NCBI GenBank assembly: GCA_029100965.1
Contig: JAQXQC010000002.1
Span: forward strand, 1 to 41,291
Origin: Bacilli bacterium
GTDB lineage: Bacteria; Bacillota_I; Bacilli_A; RF39; UBA660
DNA: 41,291 bases
Direction: 5' to 3'
In this document: positions 1 through 8,879 of the stretch, in pieces
How positions within the stretch are numbered: position 1 is the first letter of the stretch
How the letters are laid out: the number at the start of each line of letters is the position of its first letter
Made by a program: the position numbers and the translations under genes
Notes under the pieces: generated by a model
The model's input: only the letters and a program-made list of their open reading frames with translations
Told to the model about the DNA's origin: nothing
Databases searched by the model: none

Positions 1-78
1 TCCTTTCATTGCTAGAGTATTCAACACCATCATAAATCAAACTATATGTAGAACAAGCATCAATCTTGGTGCTATATT

Positions 79-1188
79 TTATACTATTTTCAAGGGTTTC
101 TGCAAATTCAAAAGTGTTCCTGTATTTACTCCAAGATTGCATGAGTTTTGAACTACTTGTAAAAACGTTTGAGCTCCGTGACCTCCATGTTTCCAACATT
201 TTATCCTAGCGCCATCAACATTAACAGATCCACCATCATAAAAGGTATCTTTTTCTAAATCTACTTTTTCCTCTTCTAATGCTGTTGCTAAGGTAACAAT
301 TTTAAAGGTACTACCTGGCTCATAGCTAGCCCAAATTGCTAAGTTACGATTAATTTCTTCTGTCTTATATTTTTGATACTCATTTGGATCAAATCCTGGT
401 CTAGAGGCTAAACCTAATATTTCTCCTGTTTTTGGATTCATTGCTATTGACCAAGCTCCATCAGCATTATATTTTGTCATCGCATTATCTAATTCTCTTT
501 CCATGACACTTTGAATATCATATGAAATGGTTAGTTCTACATCTATTCCATTGGTTGGTTCTACATAATTTTCCACTTTTTTTAGCTTTTTCCCTTTGGC
601 ATCACTATAATATTGAATTGCACCAGCTGAACCAGTTAAGTAATTATCATATTGTAACTCTAATCCACTTAATCCTTGATTGTCTATTCCTACATAACCT
701 AATGTATGACACAATAACTTTTCATATGGGTATACTCTTTTTGACTCTTTTACCAAATATACTCCCTCATATCCTAAACTCTCTATTTTATCTGCTTGTT
801 CATAGTTTAATCTTCTACCTTCTGGATGTACTCTTTCAATAGAGGAACTTTTAAAGATATGCTCTCTAATTGCTTTGATATTGCAATTTAAAATTGTAGC
901 AATCTCTTTTGCAATTTGTTCTTTCTTATTTGTATCAATTTGATTAGGAATAAATACTAGAGATACTGTTGTTAAATTATCAGCAATTACCTTTTTATCA
1001 ACTGTCATAATCTTTCCTCTATCGGCTTCAATTGGAAGATTTCTACTCCATAGACCATTAGCGTAGCGATTTAGTTTTTGATAATCAATTACTTGTATAT
1101 AAAATACTTTTCCAATAATTAATAAAAAGCATAAAATAATTACTAATAAAACAATCCGAATTCTTTTATGAATATATTTAGAAAACAT
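79..1188 (-). CDS. Penicillin-binding protein, class B (PBP2B/SpoVD-like), reading frame disrupted near the left window edge
   Basis: N-terminal TM anchor; 'RGKIMTVDKKVIADN'; transpeptidase motifs S-x-x-K (EPGSTFK) and SxN (QNSCN). ATG at 1188 follows AGGTGA; the listed 1197 start is GTG. No KTG motif before the stop at 79. Confidence 0.85.
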   Translation of the reverse strand: MFSKYIHKRIRIVLLVIILCFLLIIGKVFYIQVIDYQKLNRYANGLWSRNLPIEADRGKIMTVDKKVIADNLTTVSLVFIPNQIDTNKKEQIAKEIATILNCNIKAIREHIFKSSSIERVHPEGRRLNYEQADKIESLGYEGVYLVKESKRVYPYEKLLCHTLGYVGIDNQGLSGLELQYDNYLTGSAGAIQYYSDAKGKKLKKVENYVEPTNGIDVELTISYDIQSVMERELDNAMTKYNADGAWSIAMNPKTGEILGLASRPGFDPNEYQKYKTEEINRNLAIWASYEPGSTFKIVTLATALEEEKVDLEKDTFYDGGSVNVDGARIKCWKHGGHGAQTFLQVVQNSCNLGVNTGTLLNLQKPLKIV

Positions 1189-1296
1189 TATGATCACCTA
1201 TTAAATGGTATTAATGTTAGAGGAAAAAAATACTTATCAAAAACTTTACTCAAAAAAAAGACAAATGAATATTGGGCATTCATTTGAAAAATATTT

Positions 1297-3135
1297 TCAT
1301 TTGTTATCATTTGCCTTTTTTAAAATATTTTCTATTTGGGTTTGTATTTGTTCTTTGGTAAATGGTTTGGATAAATATCCGTTAAATCCTTCTTTTTTAT
1401 ATTTTTCTTCAGCACCTGCTAAAGCATCTGCTGTTAGGGCAATTATAGGAGTATGAAAGTCATCTATTTTTTTTAATTGATTTAATGCTTCTTCTCCATT
1501 CATTACAGGCATCATAATATCCATTAAGATAATATCATAAGTAATTTTTCCTTCTTTTATCTTTGTTAAACATTCTAGTCCATTACTACATTCATCTATT
1601 TGTTCTATTTTCAAAGATTCCAAGAAGTTTTTTGCTACCTTTCGATTTAATTTATTATCATCAACAATGAGTATTTTTAAATCCTTATCAAGAATATTTT
1701 TTGTACCTTGAAAAACAGTTTCTTGAGGCAAATATTCCTTATCATTTTCTAGTTTTTGAGGAAGAATTACCGTAAAAACTGAACCTATTCCTACTTCTGA
1801 TTCAACTGTAATTTTTCCTTTCATTAATTCTACTAATTTTTTGGTAATGACGAGACCAAGACCTGTTCCTTCAATAGTTGAATTTTTTTCGACATCAAAG
1901 CGTTCAAATTTGGTAAATAATCTTTTTAAATTTTCTTTACTTATTCCTCTTCCTGTATCTTTACATACAATTTTTAGATAATAAGCTTTTTCTTTAAGTA
2001 TTCCTGTTATTTCTAATTTTACTTTTCCTTTGTCGGTATATTTAATTGCATTTGATAATAAATTATTAATAATTTCTTTGATATGACTTTTATCGCCAAT
2101 TAATTTTTGGGGGATATCTTTTGCAATATGAATTTCTAATGTAAGATTTTTTTCTTTTAGTCTAGTTACATATATTCTAACTAAATTTTTAACTTCTTCT
2201 TGAATGGAATAAGAGGAAGAAGTAATTTTCATTTTATCTGATTCTATTTTATTAATATCCATAATATTGCCAACAATTTCTAATAAGGTATGGGAAGCAA
2301 AAACAATGTCTTCTAAATCATCCTTCATTTCTTTAGGGCAAATTTCTTTTTCTTGTATTTCTAAAGATAGTCCTACGATAGCATTTAATGGTGTTCTTAT
2401 TTCATGGGACATTGAGGATAGAAAATCACTTTTTGCTCGGTTAGCTTTCTCAGCTGTTTCTTTCGCTAAATTTAATTTTTCTATCATTTTGATATCTGGA
2501 TTTTCGATAGTAAAATACATAATTAGTAACATATAAGTAAAAAAGAAATTTTCAAACATTACATTAGGAAAGAACTTTCTTGCGATTAATCCTATAATAT
2601 ACAAAAATATCAAGCAAATGAAAGGAATATCTTTTTTAAAACAATCTTTATTTTTGATAAAAATAATTGTTGAGGAAAAGACAATAAGACCTAGATATAT
2701 TATTGTAGAATATAATGTAATATCATAAGATAGTCCGTAGCCATCTAAAATGAGTCCTTCATTAATTACAGATAAATTTGTAAACATGATGAGTAAAAAA
2801 ACAATATAGAAAGAAAACATTAAAATATTAGTTATTCTTTTTTTTAATTTTTTATTTATTTTCATGATAGCAATATTATAGCAATTAATATAGACTGTCA
2901 TTAAAATTATTAAGGACATATATATTTTTTGTAAGATAATTGTTCCTAATTCAAAAGAAAATGTTTTGGCAAATACATAAGTTAAAATAGCTAAAACTGC
3001 ATCAATGAAATTGATAATTAATAATCTAGAATAAATTTTTGTTTCTTCTATTGTTGCTCTTTTTTTACTATAAAAGATAATTATTAATAAATATGCCAAT
3101 AATAAAGTGGCAATAGGTAATATTAAAATTTCCAT
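1297..3135 (-). CDS. Hybrid sensor histidine kinase with C-terminal receiver domain and 7-8 TM N-terminal sensor
   Basis: H-box 'FLSSMSHEIRTPLNAI', N-box 'NLLSNAIKYT', G-boxes 'DTGRGIS' and 'GTGLGL'; receiver 'LIVDDNKLNRKV...DIILMDIMMPVMNG...IIALTA...GYLSKPF'. Confidence 0.95.
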   Translation of the reverse strand: MEILILPIATLLLAYLLIIIFYSKKRATIEETKIYSRLLIINFIDAVLAILTYVFAKTFSFELGTIILQKIYMSLIILMTVYINCYNIAIMKINKKLKKRITNILMFSFYIVFLLIMFTNLSVINEGLILDGYGLSYDITLYSTIIYLGLIVFSSTIIFIKNKDCFKKDIPFICLIFLYIIGLIARKFFPNVMFENFFFTYMLLIMYFTIENPDIKMIEKLNLAKETAEKANRAKSDFLSSMSHEIRTPLNAIVGLSLEIQEKEICPKEMKDDLEDIVFASHTLLEIVGNIMDINKIESDKMKITSSSYSIQEEVKNLVRIYVTRLKEKNLTLEIHIAKDIPQKLIGDKSHIKEIINNLLSNAIKYTDKGKVKLEITGILKEKAYYLKIVCKDTGRGISKENLKRLFTKFERFDVEKNSTIEGTGLGLVITKKLVELMKGKITVESEVGIGSVFTVILPQKLENDKEYLPQETVFQGTKNILDKDLKILIVDDNKLNRKVAKNFLESLKIEQIDECSNGLECLTKIKEGKITYDIILMDIMMPVMNGEEALNQLKKIDDFHTPIIALTADALAGAEEKYKKEGFNGYLSKPFTKEQIQTQIENILKKANDNK

Positions 3136-3218
3136 AAATCACCTTTTCTATTTTTTAGGGTAATTATTATTTTATCATTTTTAGCAATAGAGTGCAACTA
3201 AAAACTAGACAATTTTGC

Positions 3219-4130
3219 CTAATTTTTGTGTAAGTGTAATTTTTTAATTGGCGCAAATACTTCATCATAACTAATTTCATTAGGGTCTTTATACATTGTT
3301 TCTAAAACATCTTCTAGTGTAAAGTTGTAGCTGCATTTTTTGACGATTGATTGTTGATAATTATCTACTGTTTGATCTTTTACAACGTCTCTTGAATATA
3401 CTCCTACACTTTCCCAAATATGCCATTTTTCTGTTGCCATTGCATCTCTTAATGTTTGATTTAGAAGATTGGTATCTATATTTTCCATGTCACTAGTGAT
3501 GATATTTTTTCCAATGCTTACATAAAAATGATTTTCTATTTGTTCAATAGCAATTGGAATTAAGTCTGCTTTCGTTTTTACAGCAATGTTTACTGCTCCT
3601 TTGTAAAGTTTCATCACAGGTAAATTAGGGCTAATATTCCAAGCACCTTCTGGATAAATTAGAAGATTTCCTCCTTTTTCTAAAAGTTCAATTGATCTTT
3701 TTTTGGCTATTCCTCGATCAATTTTATCTCTTGTCTCTAAGCAAATGACTCCATTTAGATATAGAAGTAATCCTTCTAAATTGCGATAAAGTTCTTGCGG
3801 ATCACCTAAAAATAGATAAGCTGGATCTTTTATTGCTTCAAACGTTCTTTGAATGTCATTGCCTCCAATATGGGTACAAGCAAAAACTTTTGGATGATTA
3901 TTTTTTACTCGTTCATCTTTTAGAACAGTTACTGTTTCATGACTAAACAAGCGATCAATAATGACAATTTGTAATAATAATTGGTGAATTTTATTTCTTA
4001 TTCTAATACTTTTCTCAGAAAGAGGAATTTTCCCTTCTATTGCTTCTTTTCTTTGTTCTTTATAATATTTAGCTAGTTCTTCTATACTTAGTTTTCTTAG
4101 TTCTAATAAACTTTTTTTATTCAACTGCAT
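3219..4130 (-). CDS. Lysophospholipid acyltransferase family protein (PlsC-like)
   Basis: 'CTHIGGNDIQ' (H-x4-D) and 'LLIYPEGAWN' motifs. Confidence 0.75.
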   Translation of the reverse strand: MQLNKKSLLELRKLSIEELAKYYKEQRKEAIEGKIPLSEKSIRIRNKIHQLLLQIVIIDRLFSHETVTVLKDERVKNNHPKVFACTHIGGNDIQRTFEAIKDPAYLFLGDPQELYRNLEGLLLYLNGVICLETRDKIDRGIAKKRSIELLEKGGNLLIYPEGAWNISPNLPVMKLYKGAVNIAVKTKADLIPIAIEQIENHFYVSIGKNIITSDMENIDTNLLNQTLRDAMATEKWHIWESVGVYSRDVVKDQTVDNYQQSIVKKCSYNFTLEDVLETMYKDPNEISYDEVFAPIKKLHLHKN

Positions 4131-4185
4131 TGCCTCCCCTTGATAATTAGGCTATATCCTATCACAAAAGAAATTTGATGTCAAT

Positions 4186-4207
4186 AAAAAAAGCTTTTCC
4201 TAAAAGC
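4186..4207 (-). terminator. Rho-independent terminator downstream of the 4224-4550 gene
   Basis: Minus strand GCTTTT-AGG-AAAAGC followed by TTTTTTT. Confidence 0.65.
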
Positions 4208-4223
4208 GAAAAAACTTTCTCAA

Positions 4224-4550
4224 TTATTCAGATACTTCTAAGATAAAATCTTCTGAAGTATTTTGATTTTCTTTGAAATTTTTGTCTGTTTCTTCTTGTT
4301 TCTGTTCTCTAGTATCAACAGTACTTATTTCTTCTTTTTCTTCAGAAACATTCTCCGTTTGGGGAAGAAAATTATTTTTTACAATAACATCAGTAGAAAT
4401 TGTATCTTTTTTCTTTTTTAATTGGATTTGTAATAATTCGTAGCCACTTTTAGAATTAGAAAATCTATCACTTGAAAAAAGATAAATTCCAAGACTTGCA
4501 ATTAAAAACAATATGATTATTATACTTAAATATTGGACTTTTCTTTTCAT
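4224..4550 (-). CDS. Small membrane-anchored protein with Glu/Lys-rich tail, unknown function
   Basis: N-terminal TM 'YLSIIIILFLIASLGIYLF' then low-complexity acidic region. Confidence 0.6.
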   Translation of the reverse strand: MKRKVQYLSIIIILFLIASLGIYLFSSDRFSNSKSGYELLQIQLKKKKDTISTDVIVKNNFLPQTENVSEEKEEISTVDTREQKQEETDKNFKENQNTSEDFILEVSE

Positions 4551-4608
4551 TATATCACTTTCTTTTCGACATTATTATACTAATATAATGAAAAAAAAGC
4601 AAGGAATT

Positions 4609-5529
4609 TTAACTTTCCCCTTTTGCTTCTTTAAAAATATTTGCATCATAATAGTGAACATCATCATTTAATTCTTTTAGTGTTTTTGTACTAATTAAGA
4701 AATAATTATCTCTGGTAATGTTTTTATCGCTAACGGGATCATCCCAAGTTAAGTCTAAATGTAACCAAGTTCCATCTAAATAAACTAGATTCCAAATATG
4801 TTGATCGTTACTAATTTTATAGTTAATGATATTTAATTTATCTAAAAATAATTTCATTGCATCTGAGTATCCACTACAAATTCCATAACCTTCGATCAAA
4901 ACTCCATATGCTGTATTAGAATGATATGTTGTATCATTAATATTCTTGGTTTTTAAAGTATCATATTCTGTATGATTTATAATGTAGTCATGAATGGCTT
5001 TAATTTTATCTTTAGTACTCATTTCGTTTGTTATTGTCTTTTTAATAATTTCATCTACTTTAGCATTTAGTTCTTTTAATTCTTCATCTGTATAAGTATG
5101 TTTAATTTCCACTTTAATAATATTATCATCAAAATTAAAGATAATACTATCAAAACTGTTAAAGGGGTGAACGTAGTTATTTAAAATACTCAACATGTTG
5201 GTATCGCTAGAGATTGCTTCCATGTCTGTATAACAGTTCTTATAGTCTTTTGCACAGTAACGTTCTGATTTTGTTACTCCTGAATTAATTAAATAATAAA
5301 TTGAATTCATAATTTCTTTCATCGAATGAACTTCTGCCTTTTCATATGGCTCAACATAATCAAAATGATCTTCTAAAAAATAGGAGTTTTCTGCTGTTGT
5401 TCCATATTTTCTTTCGACAGTTCTAGAAGTGAGCAAAAAATCAATATCACTTTTAAAAAAAGTACATACTGTAATAAAAGTTATTACAAATGCACCTACA
5501 GATATAATAATTTTTTGCCCTAAACTCAT
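4609..5529 (-). CDS. Transglutaminase-like domain protein, membrane anchored
   Basis: 'GYGICSGYSDAMKLFL', 'QHIWNLVYLDGTWLHLDLTWDDP' (Cys-His-Asp triad context); N-terminal TM. Confidence 0.85.
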   Translation of the reverse strand: MSLGQKIIISVGAFVITFITVCTFFKSDIDFLLTSRTVERKYGTTAENSYFLEDHFDYVEPYEKAEVHSMKEIMNSIYYLINSGVTKSERYCAKDYKNCYTDMEAISSDTNMLSILNNYVHPFNSFDSIIFNFDDNIIKVEIKHTYTDEELKELNAKVDEIIKKTITNEMSTKDKIKAIHDYIINHTEYDTLKTKNINDTTYHSNTAYGVLIEGYGICSGYSDAMKLFLDKLNIINYKISNDQHIWNLVYLDGTWLHLDLTWDDPVSDKNITRDNYFLISTKTLKELNDDVHYYDANIFKEAKGES

Positions 5530-5590
5530 AATCTCACCTATTTCTAGCCATATTTCTTAACTTCTAGTAATATTATAGCACACGAAAAAT

Positions 5591-5622
5591 AAAAAAAGAA
5601 GTAATTTTTACTATTTTACTTC
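5591..5622 (-). terminator. Rho-independent terminator of rpsT, with its 5' stem arm inside the last codons
   Basis: Minus strand GAAGTAA-N11-TTACTTC followed by TTTTTTT; the left arm overlaps codons for E-V-K. Confidence 0.65.
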
Positions 5623-5880
5623 CATTTTGTTAACTTTTAGTGTTAAACGAGATTTTTCTCTGTCAACTTTATTTTTATGAACCAAACCTTTTGACTTTGC
5701 ATTATCTAAACTTTTGATTGCAAGTCTTAAACTTTTTTCAGCTGCTTCTTTATCTCCTGCTAAAACTGCTTTATCAGTATTTTTAATTGCATTTTTAACA
5801 GTTGATTTTAACATTGTATGCTCTAAAGTTCTTTTATTAATTTGCTTAATCTTTTTCTTAGCGTTTGCTACATTTGCCAT
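5611..5880 (-). CDS. rpsT: 30S ribosomal protein S20
   Basis: 'MANVANAKKKIKQINKRTLEHTMLKSTVKNAIKN...'; start moved to the internal ATG at 5880, preceded by GGAGAG. Confidence 0.95.
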   Translation of the reverse strand: MANVANAKKKIKQINKRTLEHTMLKSTVKNAIKNTDKAVLAGDKEAAEKSLRLAIKSLDNAKSKGLVHKNKVDREKSRLTLKVNKMEVK

Positions 5881-5912
5881 GTTTTCACTCTCCTTCCAAA
5901 TTACTACATACA

Positions 5913-5941
5913 ATTTTAACAAAAAATTAAGAAAAAGGCAA
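5913..5941 (-). promoter_or_regulatory. Candidate sigma-A-type promoter for rpsT
   Basis: Minus strand TTGCCT - 17 nt - TAAAAT upstream of the RBS. Confidence 0.45.
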
Positions 5942-5991
5942 ATAAAATCTGTAAAATTTGTAAAAAATATAGCTAATGAGGTGATTTTTTT

Positions 5992-7029
5992 ATGAAAAAT
6001 AGGATTAATTTGGAAAATTTTAATATTAGAACTGATTTAATTATTGATGAGGATGTTGAAAATAAAGTTTTAAATAAAGAACTTATTAGTGATAATTTGA
6101 GTATTTCTTATATTGAGGTTACGAAAGAATTAAGTACTTTGCTTAAGAAAAAAGAAGGAATTTATATTACTTTAGAGTTTCAAGATATTACTAATCATGA
6201 AGATAAAATTGAAATTGAGAAATATTTATCTAATGAAATAAAGAAAATACTGAAAGAGATGAATATTAAGGATTATGATGACTGCTTGGTTATTGGTCTT
6301 GGAAATCGTGATAGTACTGCAGATTCTTTAGGTCCTCTTGTTTTGGATAAAGTTATGGTAACCAGACATTTATTTTTACTGGATGTATCAGTAAAGAAAG
6401 GAATTCGCTGTGTTTCTGCAATTTGTCCTGGTGTGATGGCAAATACAGGAATTGAAACTTCAGATATTATTCTTTGTCTAGTAAATAAAATTCAACCTAA
6501 ATTTTTGATTGTTATTGATGCCCTCGCCTCTTCTTCAATTGATAGAATTAATAAAACGATTCAAATTACTAATACTGGTATTCATCCTGGTAGTGGAATT
6601 GGAAATAATCGAAAAGAAATTAGTTTGGATACGATTGGAATTCCGGTTATTGCTATTGGGGTTCCTACTGTTGTAGAAAGTTCTATTTTGGTTAATGATA
6701 CAATTGATTATTTGTTTAAACATCTTTCTTATCTAAAAAATCATTATGATGAAAATAAATTAGTTTTTTCTCGGAATAGTAAAAAGTACTTACAAAGAAT
6801 TCAAGAAGAAAAATTAAGTGATGAAGAAAAAGAAAAAGTTAGTGGTATGTTGGGAACAATTGATGAAGAAAAGAAAAAAGATCTGATTATGGAAGTTTTA
6901 AATAACATTGGCTATAATATGATTGTAACGCCAAAGGAAATTGATTTTCTGGTAGAAAAATTGAGTGATACAATTGCGAAGGCAATTAATGAAAGTCTTC
7001 ATCAAGTGGTTACTAATGATATGGAATGA
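5992..7029 (+). CDS. gpr: GPR endopeptidase (spore germination protease, SASP-degrading)
   Basis: 'IRTDLIIDEDVE', 'VIGLGNRDSTADSLGPLVLDKVMVTRH', 'CPGVMANTGIETSDII', 'IDALASSS', 'NTGIHPGSGIGNNRKEIS...IGVPTVVES'; adjacent to rpsT. Confidence 0.95.
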   Translation: MKNRINLENFNIRTDLIIDEDVENKVLNKELISDNLSISYIEVTKELSTLLKKKEGIYITLEFQDITNHEDKIEIEKYLSNEIKKILKEMNIKDYDDCLVIGLGNRDSTADSLGPLVLDKVMVTRHLFLLDVSVKKGIRCVSAICPGVMANTGIETSDIILCLVNKIQPKFLIVIDALASSSIDRINKTIQITNTGIHPGSGIGNNRKEISLDTIGIPVIAIGVPTVVESSILVNDTIDYLFKHLSYLKNHYDENKLVFSRNSKKYLQRIQEEKLSDEEKEKVSGMLGTIDEEKKKDLIMEVLNNIGYNMIVTPKEIDFLVEKLSDTIAKAINESLHQVVTNDME

Positions 7030-7092
7030 AAATAAAATGGATTTATTTTTGTATATTTGATTGAAAACAAACATAAAGTTACTTAGAAATAA

Positions 7093-7128
7093 GAGATTCT
7101 TCAAATTGAAGGAATCTTTTTCTTTTTT
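7093..7128 (+). terminator. Rho-independent terminator downstream of gpr
   Basis: AGATTCTTC-AAATT-GAAGGAATCT followed by TTTTCTTTTTT. Confidence 0.6.
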
Positions 7129-7135
7129 AGAAAGC

Positions 7136-7166
7136 AAAAAACTCACGAACTTTTAAGTCCGTAAGT
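7136..7166 (-). terminator. Rho-independent terminator of the tRNA-Gly gene
   Basis: Minus strand ACTTACGGACT-TAAA-AGTTCGTGAGT (11-bp stem, two G-U pairs) then TTTTTG. Confidence 0.8.
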
Positions 7167-7176
7167 TGATTTCAAA

Positions 7177-7250
7177 TGGAGCAGGTGATGAGAATCGAAC
7201 TCACGTCAGGAGCTTGGAAGGCTCTTATTCTACCATTAAACTACACCTGC
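7177..7250 (-). tRNA. tRNA-Gly, anticodon TCC, CCA encoded
   Basis: GCAGGTG acceptor pairs with CACCTGC; anticodon loop CTTCCAA; T-loop TTCGATT; discriminator T then CCA. Confidence 0.96.
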
Positions 7251-7300
7251 ATCAAATAATACTTAATTTAATTATTGCCTTTTTGCTTAAGACATTTATA

Positions 7301-7329
7301 ATTATAAAGGAAAAAAACTAAAAAATCAA
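7301..7329 (-). promoter_or_regulatory. Candidate promoter of tRNA-Gly
   Basis: Minus strand TTGATT - 17 nt - TATAAT, about 50 nt upstream of the mature tRNA 5' end. Confidence 0.55.
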
Positions 7330-7395
7330 GTATTTTTAGTTAATTTATAGAAAAAATTTAAAATATACGATATAATTCTAAATAGGTGATATATA

Positions 7396-8703
7396 ATGTT
7401 TGAAAATTTAAGTGATAGATTACAAAATGTGATGCATAAAATTAAAGGATATGGAAAGATAACCGAAGAAAATATTAATGAGATGATGCGAGAAATTCGA
7501 TTATCTTTACTAGAAGCTGATGTCAACTATAAAGTGGTAAAAGAATTTACTAATACAGTAAAAGAAAAAGCTTTGGGTGCTGATGTTAATCAAAAACTTT
7601 CTCCAGGTGAAGAATTTGTTCGGATTGTTAGAGATGAATTAACAGAACTATTAGGTGGAGAAACCGCTGAACTCATGATAAATAAAAATCCTACTATTAC
7701 GATGTTAGTAGGACTTCAGGGTTCTGGTAAAACAACAACGATTGGAAAACTTGCTAATTATTTAAGAAAAAATCATAAGAAAAAACCTTTATTAGTTGCT
7801 TGTGATGTTTATCGTCCTGCTGCCATTGATCAATTAAAAACATTGGGAAAGGAATTAAATATTGAAGTTTATACTGAAGGAAAAAAAGATCCAATTGAAA
7901 TTTCAAGAAATGCAATTTTGTACGCAAAGGAAAATGGATTTGACTATATTTTAATTGATACAGCTGGTAGACTTCAAATTGATGAAAAATTAATGGATGA
8001 ACTAGTAAATATTGAAAATGAAATTCACCCTGATGAAACATTATTGGTTATTGATTCGATGATGGGACAAGATGCAATTAATGTGATTACAGGATTTCAT
8101 GAAAAGTTGCCATTAACTGGAGTTATTTTAACTAAATTAGATGGTGATACAAGAGGTGGTGTTGCCCTATCTGTTCGCCATTTAACTAATTTACCCATTA
8201 AGTTTATTGGTATTAGTGAGAAAATGGATGGATTATCGGAATTTCACCCTGATCGTATGGCATCTAGGATTTTAGGTATGGGAGATATTTTATCCTTAGT
8301 CGAAAAAGTGTCTGATGAAATTAATGAAAAAGATGCTGAAGATATGGTTAAAAAGATGTCGAAGGGAACTTTCGATTTGGAAGATTTTTTAAATCAATTA
8401 AAGCAAATAAAAAAACTAGGTCCATTGGAAAATTTATTAAAATTATTGCCTGGTGCAAAGAAAATGGGATTAAATAATGTAAAAGTAGATCCTAAGAAAA
8501 TGGCTCATACAGAGGCAATTATATTATCTATGACTCCATATGAAAGAAAACATCCAGAAATATTAAAAGCGTCTAGAAAGCAAAGAATTGCTAAGGGTTC
8601 TGGGACAACTGTTACTGAAGTAAATCAACTATTAAATCAATTTGAAGAAATGAAAAAAATGATGAAAATGATGGGAAAAGGAAATTTTAAACTACCATTT
8701 TAA
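7396..8703 (+). CDS. ffh: Signal recognition particle protein Ffh (SRP54)
   Basis: 'GLQGSGKTTTIGKLA', 'DVYRPAAIDQLK', 'DTAGRLQID', 'LTKLDGDTRGG', Met-rich C-terminus. Confidence 0.98.
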   Translation: MFENLSDRLQNVMHKIKGYGKITEENINEMMREIRLSLLEADVNYKVVKEFTNTVKEKALGADVNQKLSPGEEFVRIVRDELTELLGGETAELMINKNPTITMLVGLQGSGKTTTIGKLANYLRKNHKKKPLLVACDVYRPAAIDQLKTLGKELNIEVYTEGKKDPIEISRNAILYAKENGFDYILIDTAGRLQIDEKLMDELVNIENEIHPDETLLVIDSMMGQDAINVITGFHEKLPLTGVILTKLDGDTRGGVALSVRHLTNLPIKFIGISEKMDGLSEFHPDRMASRILGMGDILSLVEKVSDEINEKDAEDMVKKMSKGTFDLEDFLNQLKQIKKLGPLENLLKLLPGAKKMGLNNVKVDPKKMAHTEAIILSMTPYERKHPEILKASRKQRIAKGSGTTVTEVNQLLNQFEEMKKMMKMMGKGNFKLPF

Positions 8704-8742
8704 TTGAAACTACTACTTCCCTATTCCTTTTATTTTACATAT

Positions 8743-8797
8743 AAAATACTGAAGGAGTTCTTTTCCTAAAAGAGAAAACTTTTTTAGTATTTTTTTA
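8743..8797 (+). terminator. Putative terminator of ffh
   Basis: AAAATACT ... AGTATTTTTTT long imperfect hairpin with nested AGTTCTTTTC/GAGAAAACT. Confidence 0.5.
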
Positions 8798-8840
8798 ATA
8801 ATAAATGATAATCGTTCTTCATTTTCTAAATTAATTTAGA

Positions 8841-8867
8841 AAAAAATCAAATAGTAAAAAACTATTT
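8841..8867 (-). terminator. Putative terminator of the GH25 gene
   Basis: Minus strand AAATAGT-TTTTT-ACTATTT followed by GATTTTTTT. Confidence 0.6.
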
Positions 8868-8879
8868 AATTATATTTTT

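Noticed and set aside
522-842. Plus-strand ORF, 106 aa, opposite the PBP gene
   Set aside because: Antisense to a well-supported CDS; His/Leu-rich composition typical of a shadow ORF in AT-rich DNA.
1205-1456. Plus-strand ORF, 83 aa
   Set aside because: Mostly antisense to the receiver domain of the histidine kinase; no RBS or recognisable domain.
5714-5995. Plus-strand ORF, 93 aa
   Set aside because: Antisense to rpsT, composition typical of a shadow ORF.
7754-8041. Minus-strand ORF, 95 aa
   Set aside because: Antisense to the ffh GTPase region; His/Gln/Leu-rich shadow frame.
8800-8825. Fur-box-like string AATGATAATCGTT
   Set aside because: Lies between convergent genes, where a promoter operator is not expected; short AT-rich partial match.
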